A DNA stretch of 64,000 nucleotides. Origin: Aeromicrobium yanjiei. Lineage in GTDB: Bacteria; Actinomycetota; Actinomycetes; Propionibacteriales; Nocardioidaceae. Shown here piece after piece: positions 55,914 to 64,000 of this stretch (positions are counted from its first letter, which is position 1; every line of letters starts with the position of its first letter). The position numbers and the translations under genes are program-made. Location of the stretch: positions 248,001-312,000 of the forward strand of contig NZ_CP045737.1 of NCBI RefSeq assembly GCF_009649075.1, in the 5' to 3' direction. The notes below the pieces were generated by a model. The model made no database searches. It was given only the letters and a program-made list of their open reading frames with translations, and was not told the origin of the DNA.

Positions 55914-58619
55914 GTGACCAGTCTCGTCATCGTCGAGTCCCCCAACAAGGTCCGCAGCATCGCGGGCTACCTCGGGGACGGCTATGTCGTGGACGCCTCC
56001 GTGGGCCACATCCGCGATCTTCCGCGCGGTGCCGACGAGGTGCCGGCCGCCTTCAAGGGCGAGTCCTGGGCGCGTCTCGGCGTCAACATCGACTCCGCGT
56101 TCGAGCCGATCTACGTCGTCTCCGCGGACAAGAAGTCGCAGATGACCAAGCTCAAGAAGCTCCTCAAGGACGCCGACGAGCTCGTCCTGGCAACAGATGA
56201 GGACCGCGAGGGCGAGGCCATCGCATGGCACCTCTACGACGAGCTGAAGCCGAAGGTGCCGGTCAAGCGCATCGTCTTCAACGAGATCACCAAGGACGCG
56301 ATCCAGTACGCGATCGCCCACCCCCGCGACATCGACATGGACCTCGTCGACGCGCAGGAGGCCCGCCGCATCCTCGACCGCCTCTACGGCTACGAGGTCA
56401 GCCCCGTGCTGTGGAAGAAGGTCATGAGCGGCCTGTCCGCGGGCCGCGTCCAGTCGGTCGCGACGCGCCTGGTGGTCGAGCGCGAGCGTGAGCGGATGGC
56501 CTTCCACGTCGCGTCCTACTGGGACCTCGAGGCGACGTTCGACGCCGGCGAGGGCTTCGACCCGCAGCGGTTCCCGGCCAAGCTGTTCAGCCTCGACGGC
56601 AAGCGCATCGCCTCGGGCGGCAACTTCGACAACACCGGCGCGCTGACGTCCGACAAGGTCGCCCACCTCGACGAGGCCCAGGCCGGTGCCCTGGCCGACG
56701 CGCTCGCCGACCAGGCGTTCACCGTTCGCTCGGTCGAGGAGAAGCCCTACACGCGCCGCCCCTACGCGCCGTTCCGCACGACGACCCTGCAGCAGGAGGC
56801 GTCGCGCAAGTTCGGGTTCGGGGCCGCCCGCACGATGCAGGTCGCCCAGCGGCTGTACGAGAACGGGCACATCACCTACATGCGCACCGACTCCACGACG
56901 CTGTCGCAGACTGCGCTCGACGGTGCCCGCGCCCAGGTGCTCGAGCTGTACGGCAAGGAGTACCTCCCGGAGAAGCCACGGGTCTACGCCAGCAAGGTCA
57001 AGAACGCGCAGGAGGCGCACGAGGCGATCCGGCCCGCCGGCGAGTCGTTTAAGACGCCCAAGCAGACCGGCCTCAGCGGCGACGAGCTGCGGCTCTACGA
57101 GCTCATCTGGAAGCGCACGATCGCCTCGCAGATGAACGACGCCAAGGGCAACTCGGTCTCGATCCGCATCGGTGCGACCGCCACGACCGGCGAGGACGTC
57201 GTCTTCAGCTCGTCGGGCCGCACGATCACGTTCTACGGCTTCCTCAAGGCGTACGTCGAGTCCAACGACGACGCGGAGGCCGAGGGCGACGACCAGCAGA
57301 CCAAGCTGCCGAACCTGTCGCAGGGCCAGACGGTCACCGCCGCCGAGCTCGGCAAGGCCGGCCACGAGACCAAGCCCCCGTCCCGCTTCACCGAGGCCTC
57401 GCTCATCAGCGAGCTGGAGACCCGCGAGATCGGTCGCCCGTCGACGTACGCGTCGATCGTCGGCACGATCCAGAACCGTGGCTACGTCTACAAGAAGGGC
57501 ACCGCCCTGGTGCCGGCGTGGATCGCGTTCTCGGTCATCCGGCTCCTGGAGCAGCACTTCCCGCGACTCATCGACTACAACTTCACCGCCGAGCTCGAGG
57601 ACGTCCTCGACGAGGTCGCCAACGGTCGCGAGGACCGGCTCAACGTCCTCACCGGCTTCTGGACCGGTTCGGGGGAGGGCAACACGGGCCTCAAGCGCCT
57701 GATCGAGAACCTGCCCGACATCGACGCGCGTGGCCTGGCCACGTTCCCGATCGGCGAGGACATCGACCTGCGGGTCGGCCGCTACGGACCGTACGTCGAG
57801 GGGCCGCCGTACACCGAGGACGCCGAGGGCAAGAAGGTCCCGACGCGCGCCAACGTGCCCGACGACCTGCCGCCGGACGAGCTGACCCTCGACAAGGCCA
57901 AGGAGCTGCTGTCCTCGCCCACGGGCGTGGAGAAGGAGCTGGGCAAGCACCCCGAGACCGGTCTGATGATCACGGCCAAGAACGGCCGCTACGGGCCCTA
58001 CGTCACCGAGGCGCTGCCGGACGACGCCAAGAAGGCCGACAAGCCGCGCACCGCGAGCCTGTTCAAGAGCATGGATCTCGACACCGTCACGCTCGAGCAG
58101 GCCGTGCAGCTGCTCACCCTGCCGCGCGTGGTCTACGTCGACGAGGACGGCACCGAGGTCACGGCCCAGAACGGCCGCTACGGTCCCTACCTCAAGAAGG
58201 GCACCGACTCCCGGTCGTTGGAGCGCGAGGAGCAGCTCCTGACGATCACCGAGGACGAGGTCCGGGCGATCTACGCGCAGCCCAAGACGTACGGGCGCAA
58301 GGCGGCGGCCGCACCGCTCAAGGAGCTCGGCAACGACCCCGTCAGCGGCGCACCCGTCGTCGCGAAGGACGGCCGCTTCGGCATGTACGTGACCGACGGC
58401 GAGTACAACGCGACCCTGCGCAAGGACGACTCGCTGGAGACGCTGACGCCTGAGCGGGCGTACGAGCTGCTGGCCGAGCGTCGGGCCAAGGGGCCGGCCA
58501 AGAAGGGCGGCAAGAAGACCGCCAAGAAGGCCACGAAGAAGACGGCGGCGAAGAAGACGACCAAGAAGCCGGCTGCGAAGAAGACCACGGCCAAGAAGAC
58601 GACGACCAAGAAGGCCTGA
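55914..58619 (+). CDS. topA: DNA topoisomerase I
   Basis: This 901-residue type IA topoisomerase relaxes negative supercoils. The Toprim domain begins LVIVESPNKVRSIAGYL and holds DEDREGEAIAWHLYDELKP; the catalytic Tyr322 lies in HITYMRTDSTTLS. The C-terminal half has several topoisomerase repeat units (VGRYGPYVE, KNGRYGPYVTE, QNGRYGPYLKKG, KDGRFGMYVTDG) and no zinc fingers, as in other actinobacteria. From about residue 860 it ends in a Lys/Ala/Thr-rich tail of KK repeats, a known feature that aids processivity in mycobacterial and Streptomyces TopA. GTG start after AGGAGAG. Confidence 0.96.
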   Translation: MTSLVIVESPNKVRSIAGYLGDGYVVDASVGHIRDLPRGADEVPAAFKGESWARLGVNIDSAFEPIYVVSADKKSQMTKLKKLLKDADELVLATDEDREGEAIAWHLYDELKPKVPVKRIVFNEITKDAIQYAIAHPRDIDMDLVDAQEARRILDRLYGYEVSPVLWKKVMSGLSAGRVQSVATRLVVERERERMAFHVASYWDLEATFDAGEGFDPQRFPAKLFSLDGKRIASGGNFDNTGALTSDKVAHLDEAQAGALADALADQAFTVRSVEEKPYTRRPYAPFRTTTLQQEASRKFGFGAARTMQVAQRLYENGHITYMRTDSTTLSQTALDGARAQVLELYGKEYLPEKPRVYASKVKNAQEAHEAIRPAGESFKTPKQTGLSGDELRLYELIWKRTIASQMNDAKGNSVSIRIGATATTGEDVVFSSSGRTITFYGFLKAYVESNDDAEAEGDDQQTKLPNLSQGQTVTAAELGKAGHETKPPSRFTEASLISELETREIGRPSTYASIVGTIQNRGYVYKKGTALVPAWIAFSVIRLLEQHFPRLIDYNFTAELEDVLDEVANGREDRLNVLTGFWTGSGEGNTGLKRLIENLPDIDARGLATFPIGEDIDLRVGRYGPYVEGPPYTEDAEGKKVPTRANVPDDLPPDELTLDKAKELLSSPTGVEKELGKHPETGLMITAKNGRYGPYVTEALPDDAKKADKPRTASLFKSMDLDTVTLEQAVQLLTLPRVVYVDEDGTEVTAQNGRYGPYLKKGTDSRSLEREEQLLTITEDEVRAIYAQPKTYGRKAAAAPLKELGNDPVSGAPVVAKDGRFGMYVTDGEYNATLRKDDSLETLTPERAYELLAERRAKGPAKKGGKKTAKKATKKTAAKKTTKKPAAKKTTAKKTTTKKA

Positions 58620-58628
58620 CCGGTCGGG

Positions 58629-58678
58629 GGTCCTCCGCCTTACAGTGGGGGCGGGCGTCTGTCCCTGACCGGAGGACC
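58629..58678 (+). promoter_or_regulatory. Inverted repeat that can mask the ribosome site of the next gene
   Basis: GGTCCTCCG (58629-58637) and CGGAGGACC (58670-58678) are exact 9-base complements. The right arm contains the GGAGG ribosome site of the gene starting at 58682. The hairpin could end topA transcription or restrict translation. Confidence 0.5.
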
Positions 58679-58681
58679 GTC

Positions 58682-60784
58682 GTGAGGATCCTGTCGCGTG
58701 CACTTCTCGTGCTGGGCTCGGTCGCGCTCCTGGTCGGCCTCGTGGCCGGGGTCGTCAACCGCCAGGTGCTGGACGGCGGCCGGTTCGCCGGGCACGTCGA
58801 CGCTGTCCGGGAGGACCCGCAGGTGGCCCGCCAGGTCGGCCTCCTCGTCACCGAGCGCATCCTGGCGCAGGAGCCGGACCTCACGGGTCTGCGGCCGCTG
58901 CTGGAGTCCGCGTCCGCAGCGCTCGTCGCCAGTCCCGCGCTCGGGCCCGTCGTACGCGGCACGGTGGCCCCGCTGCACGACGCCCTGACGTCCGACGACG
59001 ACGGCCAGGTCATCCTGCGGCTCGCCGACGTCGGCGCGCTGCTGGTCGCAGCGATCACGACCCTCGTACCGCAGACCGAGGCGGCGATCCCGTCCGACCT
59101 GGACGTGACGCTCGCGTCGATCGGTGCGCAGGAGTTCACCGGCGACCTCATCGGGGCGGCCGACGACGTGGCCATGCTCGCCGAGGTGCTGCCCGTCCTG
59201 GGGCTGTTGATGCTCGTGGCGGCGGGGGCGCTCGACCGGCGCGGGTGGCGCGGGGCGGTCCGGGCGACAGGGACCGGCGCGCTGGGCGCCGCGGGCGCCC
59301 TGGTGGTCCTGCTGCTGGTCGCGAGCTGGTGGGCGTCGCGGCTCGAGGACGACTCGATCCGCGATGCGCTGGTCGGCGCGGCCTGGCGTGAGCTCGACGG
59401 CTCGTTCTGGGCCGTGGCGGGGGTGGTCGCCGCGGCCGGACTGCTGATGCGGGTGGTGGCGAGCCCTGGCCTCGACCTCGATCCGGCGACGCTCGCCTCA
59501 CGGGGGTGGCGGACGCTCTCCGTCGCCGGCACGACGCCCCGGACGGAGCTGTTCCGCGGCGGGGCCCTGGTGCTGGTCGGCGGGCTCACCGTGATGCGCC
59601 CCCTGCTGGTGCTCTCGCTCGTGGGAGGCATCGCCGGAGTCGTGCTGGTGCTGATCGGCGTCCGGTCGCTGCTGCGGGTCGGCGTCGCCTGGTGGGTCGC
59701 GCGACGCCCCGACCGGGTCCGGCGGGACCGTGAGCGTCTCGTCGCCCGGGCCGGACCGATCGCCGCGCTCGCAGGCGCGGTGGCGCTCGTCGCGGCGTTC
59801 GTGGTGGGTGCGTGGCCGGCAGGTCGCGACCTCCCGGCGTTCTCGGCCACGGACGGCACGGCCTGCAACGGCCACCGCGAGCTCTGCGACCGCAGGTTCG
59901 ACGAGGTCTCCTACGCCGGCACCCACAACTCGATGGCCGCGGCCGACCAACCCGGATGGTTCCTGGCCGAGCAGCCCTACGGCATCCTGCGTCAGCTCGA
60001 CGACGGCATCCGGGTGCTGTTGATCGACAGCTGGAACGGCCAGCGCACCCAGCGTCCAGACGTCATCGCGAATGCCGGCGTCGACCGCAAGAAGGCGCTC
60101 GCGGAGGCCAGGGCCACGTACGGCACCCGCGTGCTGGAGAGTGCGCTGCGGGTCCGCGACGCGCTCGACCTCACGCCCACCGGTCCGGTCCGCCCGTATC
60201 TCTGCCATGCGCTGTGCGAGCTCGGCTCGACGGACTGGGAGCCGCTGATGGCCCAGGTCAAGACCTGGCTGGACCGACACCCGCGCGAGGTCGTGACCTT
60301 CTTCGTGCAGGACGAGGTGTCGCCCGAGGACACCGCCGCCCTGGTCAAGCGCGCGGGTCTCGCGTCGTACGTCCACACACCGGTCGAGGGGCAGCCGTGG
60401 CCGACGCTCGGCGAGATGATCGACTCGGGTCGACGGGTGGTCTTCCTGCTGGAGAACGCCTCCGGAGGGCCCGAGAACCCGTGGCTCATCGACGCGCGCA
60501 CGGCGGTCCAGGACACGCCCTACTCGTTCAGGCGGCCCTCGCAGTTCACCTGCACGCGCTTCCGCGGGCCGGCAGACGCCTCCCTGTTCCTCGTCAACCA
60601 CTGGCTGAGCAACTTCGACTCCCGCGTCACGGACGCCGCGAAGGTCAACGCGGAGGACGTCCTGGGGCCCCGGCTGAAGGCGTGCGAGGCGGAGCGGGGC
60701 CAACGGCCCAACTTCGTGGCCGTCGACTACTACGACCGGGGCGATCTCCTCGGCGCCGTCGACCGGCTCAACGGCGTCTCGTGA
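58682..60784 (+). CDS. Multi-span membrane protein fused to a phosphatidylinositol phospholipase C-like domain
   Basis: This 700-residue protein has an N-terminal segment (MRILSRALLVLGSVALLVGLVAGVVN), an exported region, and then about seven membrane segments (about residues 165-380). The C-terminal 300 residues form a PLC-like phosphodiesterase barrel with candidate catalytic His415 in YAGTHNSMAA and His509 in PYLCHALCELG, DDGIRVLLIDSWNG and VVTFFVQDEVSPED. PI-PLCs use two His residues and no metal or a Ca2+; whether this acts on phosphoinositides, abundant in actinobacteria, is inference. GTG start after GGAGG. It follows topA. Confidence 0.8.
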   Translation: MRILSRALLVLGSVALLVGLVAGVVNRQVLDGGRFAGHVDAVREDPQVARQVGLLVTERILAQEPDLTGLRPLLESASAALVASPALGPVVRGTVAPLHDALTSDDDGQVILRLADVGALLVAAITTLVPQTEAAIPSDLDVTLASIGAQEFTGDLIGAADDVAMLAEVLPVLGLLMLVAAGALDRRGWRGAVRATGTGALGAAGALVVLLLVASWWASRLEDDSIRDALVGAAWRELDGSFWAVAGVVAAAGLLMRVVASPGLDLDPATLASRGWRTLSVAGTTPRTELFRGGALVLVGGLTVMRPLLVLSLVGGIAGVVLVLIGVRSLLRVGVAWWVARRPDRVRRDRERLVARAGPIAALAGAVALVAAFVVGAWPAGRDLPAFSATDGTACNGHRELCDRRFDEVSYAGTHNSMAAADQPGWFLAEQPYGILRQLDDGIRVLLIDSWNGQRTQRPDVIANAGVDRKKALAEARATYGTRVLESALRVRDALDLTPTGPVRPYLCHALCELGSTDWEPLMAQVKTWLDRHPREVVTFFVQDEVSPEDTAALVKRAGLASYVHTPVEGQPWPTLGEMIDSGRRVVFLLENASGGPENPWLIDARTAVQDTPYSFRRPSQFTCTRFRGPADASLFLVNHWLSNFDSRVTDAAKVNAEDVLGPRLKACEAERGQRPNFVAVDYYDRGDLLGAVDRLNGVS

Positions 60785-60873
60785 GCAGCGGGCGGCGTCG
60801 CGGTTCGCCGCGTCCGCACGCGGAGATCAAGCTGACCTCGGGCGAGCGGCAGGAGGGTGTCGGCGCCGAGTCC

Positions 60874-60879
60874 TAGGGT
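60874..60879 (+). promoter_or_regulatory. -10 hexamer TAGGGT of the yjbR gene, leaderless type
   Basis: TAGGGT ends 6 bases before the ATG at 60886. No ribosome site is seen near the ATG. Confidence 0.45.
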
Positions 60880-60885
60880 GGTCGG

Positions 60886-61299
60886 ATGGCGGACGTCCCT
60901 CCTGATCTGCTCGACCGGGTCCGGTCGATCTGTCTCGCGCTGCCCGAGGCGTACGAGCAGCAGGCCTGGACCGGAGTCCGCTGGCGCGTGCGGGGACGCA
61001 CCTTCGCGCACGTCCTGACCGTCGACCCGGACTCGTCGTCGACGTTGCGCACGGCGTTCGGCGTCCAGGGCGAGGCGACCGCCGTGACGTTCCACGTGCC
61101 GGCCGAGGAGCTGCTCGCGTTGCGTGAGACCGGGCACCCGTACTACGCACTCGGCTGGGGCCGCAACGTCATGGGCGTGCATCTGGGGCCGTGGACCGAC
61201 TGGGACGAGGTGGGCGAGCTGCTCACCGACAGCTACTGCCTGCTCGCCCCACACAAGCTGGTCGCCCGCGTCCGCCGGCCCTCACCCCACGCCGACTAG
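60886..61299 (+). CDS. YjbR/MmcQ-like protein
   Basis: This 137-residue protein is of the MmcQ/YjbR fold, a small CyaY-like alpha/beta domain found widely in bacteria with unknown or DNA-binding function. Typical parts: VRSICLALPEAYEQQAWTGVRWRVRGRTFAHVL, and near the end GWGRNVMGVHLGPWTDWDEVGELLTDSYCLLAPHKLVARV. It lies between the phospholipase-like gene and tmk. The tmk -10 hexamer overlaps its stop codon. Confidence 0.87.
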   Translation: MADVPPDLLDRVRSICLALPEAYEQQAWTGVRWRVRGRTFAHVLTVDPDSSSTLRTAFGVQGEATAVTFHVPAEELLALRETGHPYYALGWGRNVMGVHLGPWTDWDEVGELLTDSYCLLAPHKLVARVRRPSPHAD

Positions 61300-61302
61300 T
61301 CT
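61297..61302 (+). promoter_or_regulatory. -10 hexamer TAGTCT of tmk, leaderless type
   Basis: TAGTCT begins on the stop codon of the preceding gene and ends 7 bases before the tmk ATG. Confidence 0.5.
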
Positions 61303-61309
61303 CGACCCC

Positions 61310-61951
61310 ATGGATCCGCTCTTCACCGACACCGGAGTTTTCCTCGCTCTGGAAGGCGGGGAGGGCGCCGGCAAGTCCACCCAGGCCGCACTGCTCGTCG
61401 AGTGGCTCGAGGGCCTCGGCCACGACGTGCTCCTGACCCGCGAGCCGGGTGGCACGCCGGTCGGTGCGATCCTGCGCGGAATCGTCCTCGACAACGGCAC
61501 GGGCGAGCTGTCGCCCCGTGCCGAGGCGCTCATCTACGCCGCCGACAAGGCCGAGCACGTGGACAGCGTGGTCCTGCCTGCGCTCGCCGCCGGGGCCGTG
61601 GTGCTCACCGACCGCTACGTCGACTCGACCCTCGCGTATCAGGGGGCCGGTCGTGACCTTGACTTCGCCGAGCTCGAGAGCGTCGCGCGCTGGGCGACGT
61701 CCAACCTGCGGCCGCACCTGACAATCGTGCTCGACATCGACCCGGCGATCGGCCACGCCCGGTTCGAGGGCGCCGACCGCATGGAGTCCGAGCCGCTCGA
61801 GTTCCACCAGCGGGTGCGCCGGCACTTCCTCGATCTGGCTGCCGCCGACCCCGACCACTACCTCGTCGTGACCGGCGGCGGCACGCCCGACGAGATCCAC
61901 CGCACGATCCGCGAGGCCGTCGAGCCGTTGCTGAAGCAGGTCGACCGATGA
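61310..61951 (+). CDS. tmk: Thymidylate kinase
   Basis: This 213-residue kinase converts dTMP to dTDP. P-loop ALEGGEGAGKSTQAALL, DR(Y/H) motif TDRYVDSTLAYQG, REPGGTPVG substrate loop and a LID region with EGADRMESEPLEFHQRV. The stop overlaps the holB start by 4 bases (ATGA); tmk-holB coupling is standard in bacteria. ATG at 61310 gives a normal N-terminus; there is no ribosome site, and a -10 element sits directly upstream. Confidence 0.95.
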   Translation: MDPLFTDTGVFLALEGGEGAGKSTQAALLVEWLEGLGHDVLLTREPGGTPVGAILRGIVLDNGTGELSPRAEALIYAADKAEHVDSVVLPALAAGAVVLTDRYVDSTLAYQGAGRDLDFAELESVARWATSNLRPHLTIVLDIDPAIGHARFEGADRMESEPLEFHQRVRRHFLDLAAADPDHYLVVTGGGTPDEIHRTIREAVEPLLKQVDR

Positions 61952-63099
61952 CCGTGACCGACGTGTGGACCGACCTGGTCGGCCAGGAGCCGGTCGTGGA
62001 GACGTTGCGCTCCGCGGTCGCCTCGGCCGGCGGCGAGGGCCGCTCGATGACCCACGCGTGGCTGTTCACGGGGCCGCCGGGCTCCGGCCGGTCCAACGCG
62101 GCCCTCGCGTTCGCTGCTGCGCTCCAGTGCGAGCAGGGCGGCTGCGGGCACTGCCACTCGTGCACCAGCGCCCGCGCCGGCAGCCACCCCGACATCACGG
62201 TCATCACGACCCAGGGCCTGACGATCGGCGTCGACGGCATCCGCGAGTACGTCCGGGCGTCCTCGCTGCGGCCGGCCCTCGGCCGTTGGCAGGTCCTGGT
62301 CGTCGAGGACGCGGACCGGCTGACCGACCAGGCCGCCGCGGCGCTGCTCAAGGCGATCGAGGAGCCGTCCAAGCACACCGTGTGGATGCTCTGCGCGCCC
62401 TCGGCCGAGGACGTCATGATCACCCTGCGGTCCCGTTCGCGCTCGGTCGTCCTGCGCACGCCCGGCACGGCCGCGATCGCGCGGCTGCTCGTCGAGCGTG
62501 ACGGCATCGAGCCCGAGATGGCGCAGGCCGTCGCTGCGGCGTCCCAGGGCCACATCGGCCGGGCCCGGGGCCTGGCCCGTGACAGCTCGGCCCGCGAACG
62601 ACGTCGCGCGATCTTGTCGATCCCGGTCTCGATCCACGGGCTGGGCGACTGCATGGCCGCCGCCCAGCGCATCAGTGACGAGGCCACGGCCCGTGCGGCC
62701 GACTTCTGCGACGCCGCCGACGAGCGCGAGCTGGCCGATCTGCGCCAGGCGTGGGGCGTGGAGGAGCGAGGCCGCCGTCCGGCCGGCTTCGCCGGAGCGG
62801 TGTCGGCGCTGGAGAAGGACCAGAAGCGTCGCCGCACCCGCCTGACCCGCGACGGGATCGACGGGGTGCTGCTCGACCTGCTGTCGTTCTGCCGCGACGT
62901 CCTGACCGTCCAGTGCGCGACCGGCATCGACCTGGTCAACGCCGACGTCGCCGCCGACGTCGCCGAGATGGCCCAGGTGTGGACCCCCGAGTCGACGATC
63001 GGCGCCATCGATGCCATCGTCGAGTGCAGGGAGTCGTTGACCGCCAACGCGGCCCCGCTCCTCGCCCTCGAACGCATGATGATGGGACTTCGCCGGTGA
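61948..63099 (+). CDS. holB: DNA polymerase III delta' subunit
   Basis: This 383-residue clamp-loader subunit has an N-terminal AAA+ domain: HAWLFTGPPGSGRSNAALAFAAALQC (P-loop with Arg in place of Lys, as usual for non-hydrolysing delta'), zinc-binding Cys in CEQGGCGHCHSCTSAR, VVEDADRLTDQAAAALLKAIEEPS and a sensor-1 region with RSRSRSVVLRTP. It is coupled to tmk upstream and to the hydrolase downstream by 4-base overlaps. Confidence 0.93.
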   Translation: MTVTDVWTDLVGQEPVVETLRSAVASAGGEGRSMTHAWLFTGPPGSGRSNAALAFAAALQCEQGGCGHCHSCTSARAGSHPDITVITTQGLTIGVDGIREYVRASSLRPALGRWQVLVVEDADRLTDQAAAALLKAIEEPSKHTVWMLCAPSAEDVMITLRSRSRSVVLRTPGTAAIARLLVERDGIEPEMAQAVAAASQGHIGRARGLARDSSARERRRAILSIPVSIHGLGDCMAAAQRISDEATARAADFCDAADERELADLRQAWGVEERGRRPAGFAGAVSALEKDQKRRRTRLTRDGIDGVLLDLLSFCRDVLTVQCATGIDLVNADVAADVAEMAQVWTPESTIGAIDAIVECRESLTANAAPLLALERMMMGLRR

Positions 63100-64000
63100 C
63101 CCGTGCACGTACGACCCTCGTGGTCGCCACCGTCCTCGCCCTCCTCGTCGGCATCGCGGTCTACGCCGCGTTCGCGACCCGCGACGACACCAGCTTCTCG
63201 GCGCCCAAGCCGGTCGACGCGCCCGCGCCCAAGGGGCTGGAGAAGTTCTACGACCAGAAGGTGAGCTGGAGCTCGTGCGGCGACGCGGAGTGCGCGTGGG
63301 TCACGGTGCCGATCGACTACGCCAAGCCGGAGGGTGAGACCACCCGCATCCGGGTCAAGGTCCACCCCGGCAAGGACGCCACCCGCAGCCTGTTCGTCAA
63401 CCCCGGCGGCCCCGGCGGCTCGGCACTGGACTTCTCCGATCGCATGGTCGAGCAGCTGGGGTCGAGCGTCCGCGACATGTACGACATCGTGGGCGTCGAT
63501 CCTCGTGGCGTCGGTGAGAGCTCGCCCCTGAAGTGCCTGCCGCCCAAGGAGTTCGACACGTTCGTGGCCACCGACCCCGATCCCGACGACGACGCCGAGA
63601 TCACGGCGCTGCGCAAGAGCTCGGAGACCCTCGGCGAGGCCTGCCTCGCCAACTCCGGCCCGCTCGCGGCCCACGTCTCGACGGTCGAGGCGGCCCGTGA
63701 CATGGACGTCGTCCGAGCCCTGCTCGGTCGCAAGAAGCTCGACTGGTTCGGTGCGTCCTACGGCACGCAGCTCGGCGCGGTCTACGCCGAGCTGTTCCCC
63801 GACAAGGTGGGCCGCATGGTGCTCGACGGTGCGGTCGACCCGACCCTCGACGCGGTCGGCAGCAGCTTCGCCCAGACCACCGGCTTCCAGCGCGCCCTCG
63901 AGGCGTACGTGAAGAGCTGCGTGAAGCAGTCGAACTGCCCGCTCGGCGACAACGCCGAGGCCGGCATGGCCAAGATCGCCACGCTGCTCGACCAGCTCGA
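63096..64000 (+). CDS. Secreted alpha/beta-hydrolase, tripeptidyl-aminopeptidase-like (3' partial)
   Basis: The frame is open to the right edge (301 codons visible). A GTG start overlaps the holB stop (GTGA). The N-terminus has one hydrophobic segment (TTLVVATVLALLVGIAVYAAF) without a lipobox, so it is exported or anchored. Typical of the TAP/proline iminopeptidase-like hydrolases are YDQKVSWSSCGDAECAWVTVPIDYAKP, the oxyanion VNPGGPGGS, VGVDPRGVGES and the nucleophile elbow WFGASYGTQLG. Cys pairs in the mature part may form disulfides. Corresponds in place and type to exported hydrolases next to holB in actinobacteria. The remaining catalytic Asp and His lie beyond the window. Confidence 0.88.
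   Translation, partial: MTRARTTLVVATVLALLVGIAVYAAFATRDDTSFSAPKPVDAPAPKGLEKFYDQKVSWSSCGDAECAWVTVPIDYAKPEGETTRIRVKVHPGKDATRSLFVNPGGPGGSALDFSDRMVEQLGSSVRDMYDIVGVDPRGVGESSPLKCLPPKEFDTFVATDPDPDDDAEITALRKSSETLGEACLANSGPLAAHVSTVEAARDMDVVRALLGRKKLDWFGASYGTQLGAVYAELFPDKVGRMVLDGAVDPTLDAVGSSFAQTTGFQRALEAYVKSCVKQSNCPLGDNAEAGMAKIATLLDQL

Overview
The window is a gene-dense, high-GC chromosomal segment of an actinobacterium. It has many GTG starts, start/stop overlaps of 1-4 bases, WhiB and BldG regulators, a GuaB1-type IMPDH paralogue, and a Lys-rich-tailed topoisomerase I. Gene order from about 11 kb to the right edge follows a block known from Mycobacterium tuberculosis (roughly Rv3688c to Rv3644c) and Streptomyces (roughly SCO3541 to SCO3580). 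Protein character suggests Propionibacteriales, Nocardioidaceae (Aeromicrobium- or Nocardioides-like); this last step is inference. No phage, insertion sequence, CRISPR array or rRNA was seen. One tRNA gene, tRNA-Pro(CGG), is present.

Layout. 1-10.9 kb: a folate Pab three-domain fusion entering from the left edge, an N-acyl-D-amino-acid deacylase with its TetR regulator, recR, the lysC-asd aspartate pathway operon, and on the minus strand acetoacetyl-CoA synthetase with a membrane protein. 11-26 kb: tRNA-Pro, a metallophosphoesterase, a YqeY protein, a class A penicillin-binding protein, a WhiB4/WblA-type regulator, two ArsA-like ATPases, then DUF4177-RidA-NUDIX-MBL, a DUF559 gene flanked by inverted repeats, crp, nth, a TlpA-like lipoprotein, a CoA-type NUDIX protein, the acid-resistance protease marP and membrane proteins. 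26-37.3 kb: an acetate/monocarboxylate module (acs, a LuxR regulator, actP with its DUF485 partner, a second symporter with a LytS/LytTR two-component system), then the biotin uptake operon bioY-ecfA-ecfT with a divergent BioQ-type repressor. 37.3-42 kb: guaB1, a methyltransferase, a Fic-like protein and a HAD phosphatase. 42-49.5 kb: a tad/helicase-secretion locus. 49.6-64 kb: bldG, hppA, methyltransferase, acetyltransferase and MFS transporter, topA, a membrane protein fused to a phospholipase C-like domain, a YjbR protein, tmk, holB and a secreted alpha/beta-hydrolase running off the right edge.

Regulation visible in the DNA. CRP-type palindromes (YGTGA-N6-TCACR) lie in front of actP and, in tandem, hppA; the cognate crp gene is in the window. 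BioQ-type palindromes sit in the bioY/bioQ intergenic region, and a perfect 10-bp inverted repeat precedes the deacylase/TetR pair. About ten genes have a TANNNT hexamer 6-8 bases before the start codon, which predicts leaderless mRNAs.

The least explained layer is a set of large imperfect palindromes at gene 3' ends. One 75-nt family is present as an inverted pair flanking the DUF559 nuclease-like gene. A second family (arms built on TGCGCCACTCG) supplies the stop codon of two unrelated genes 44 kb apart at the same aligned position. A separate 73-nt palindrome lies between yqeY and the penicillin-binding protein gene.
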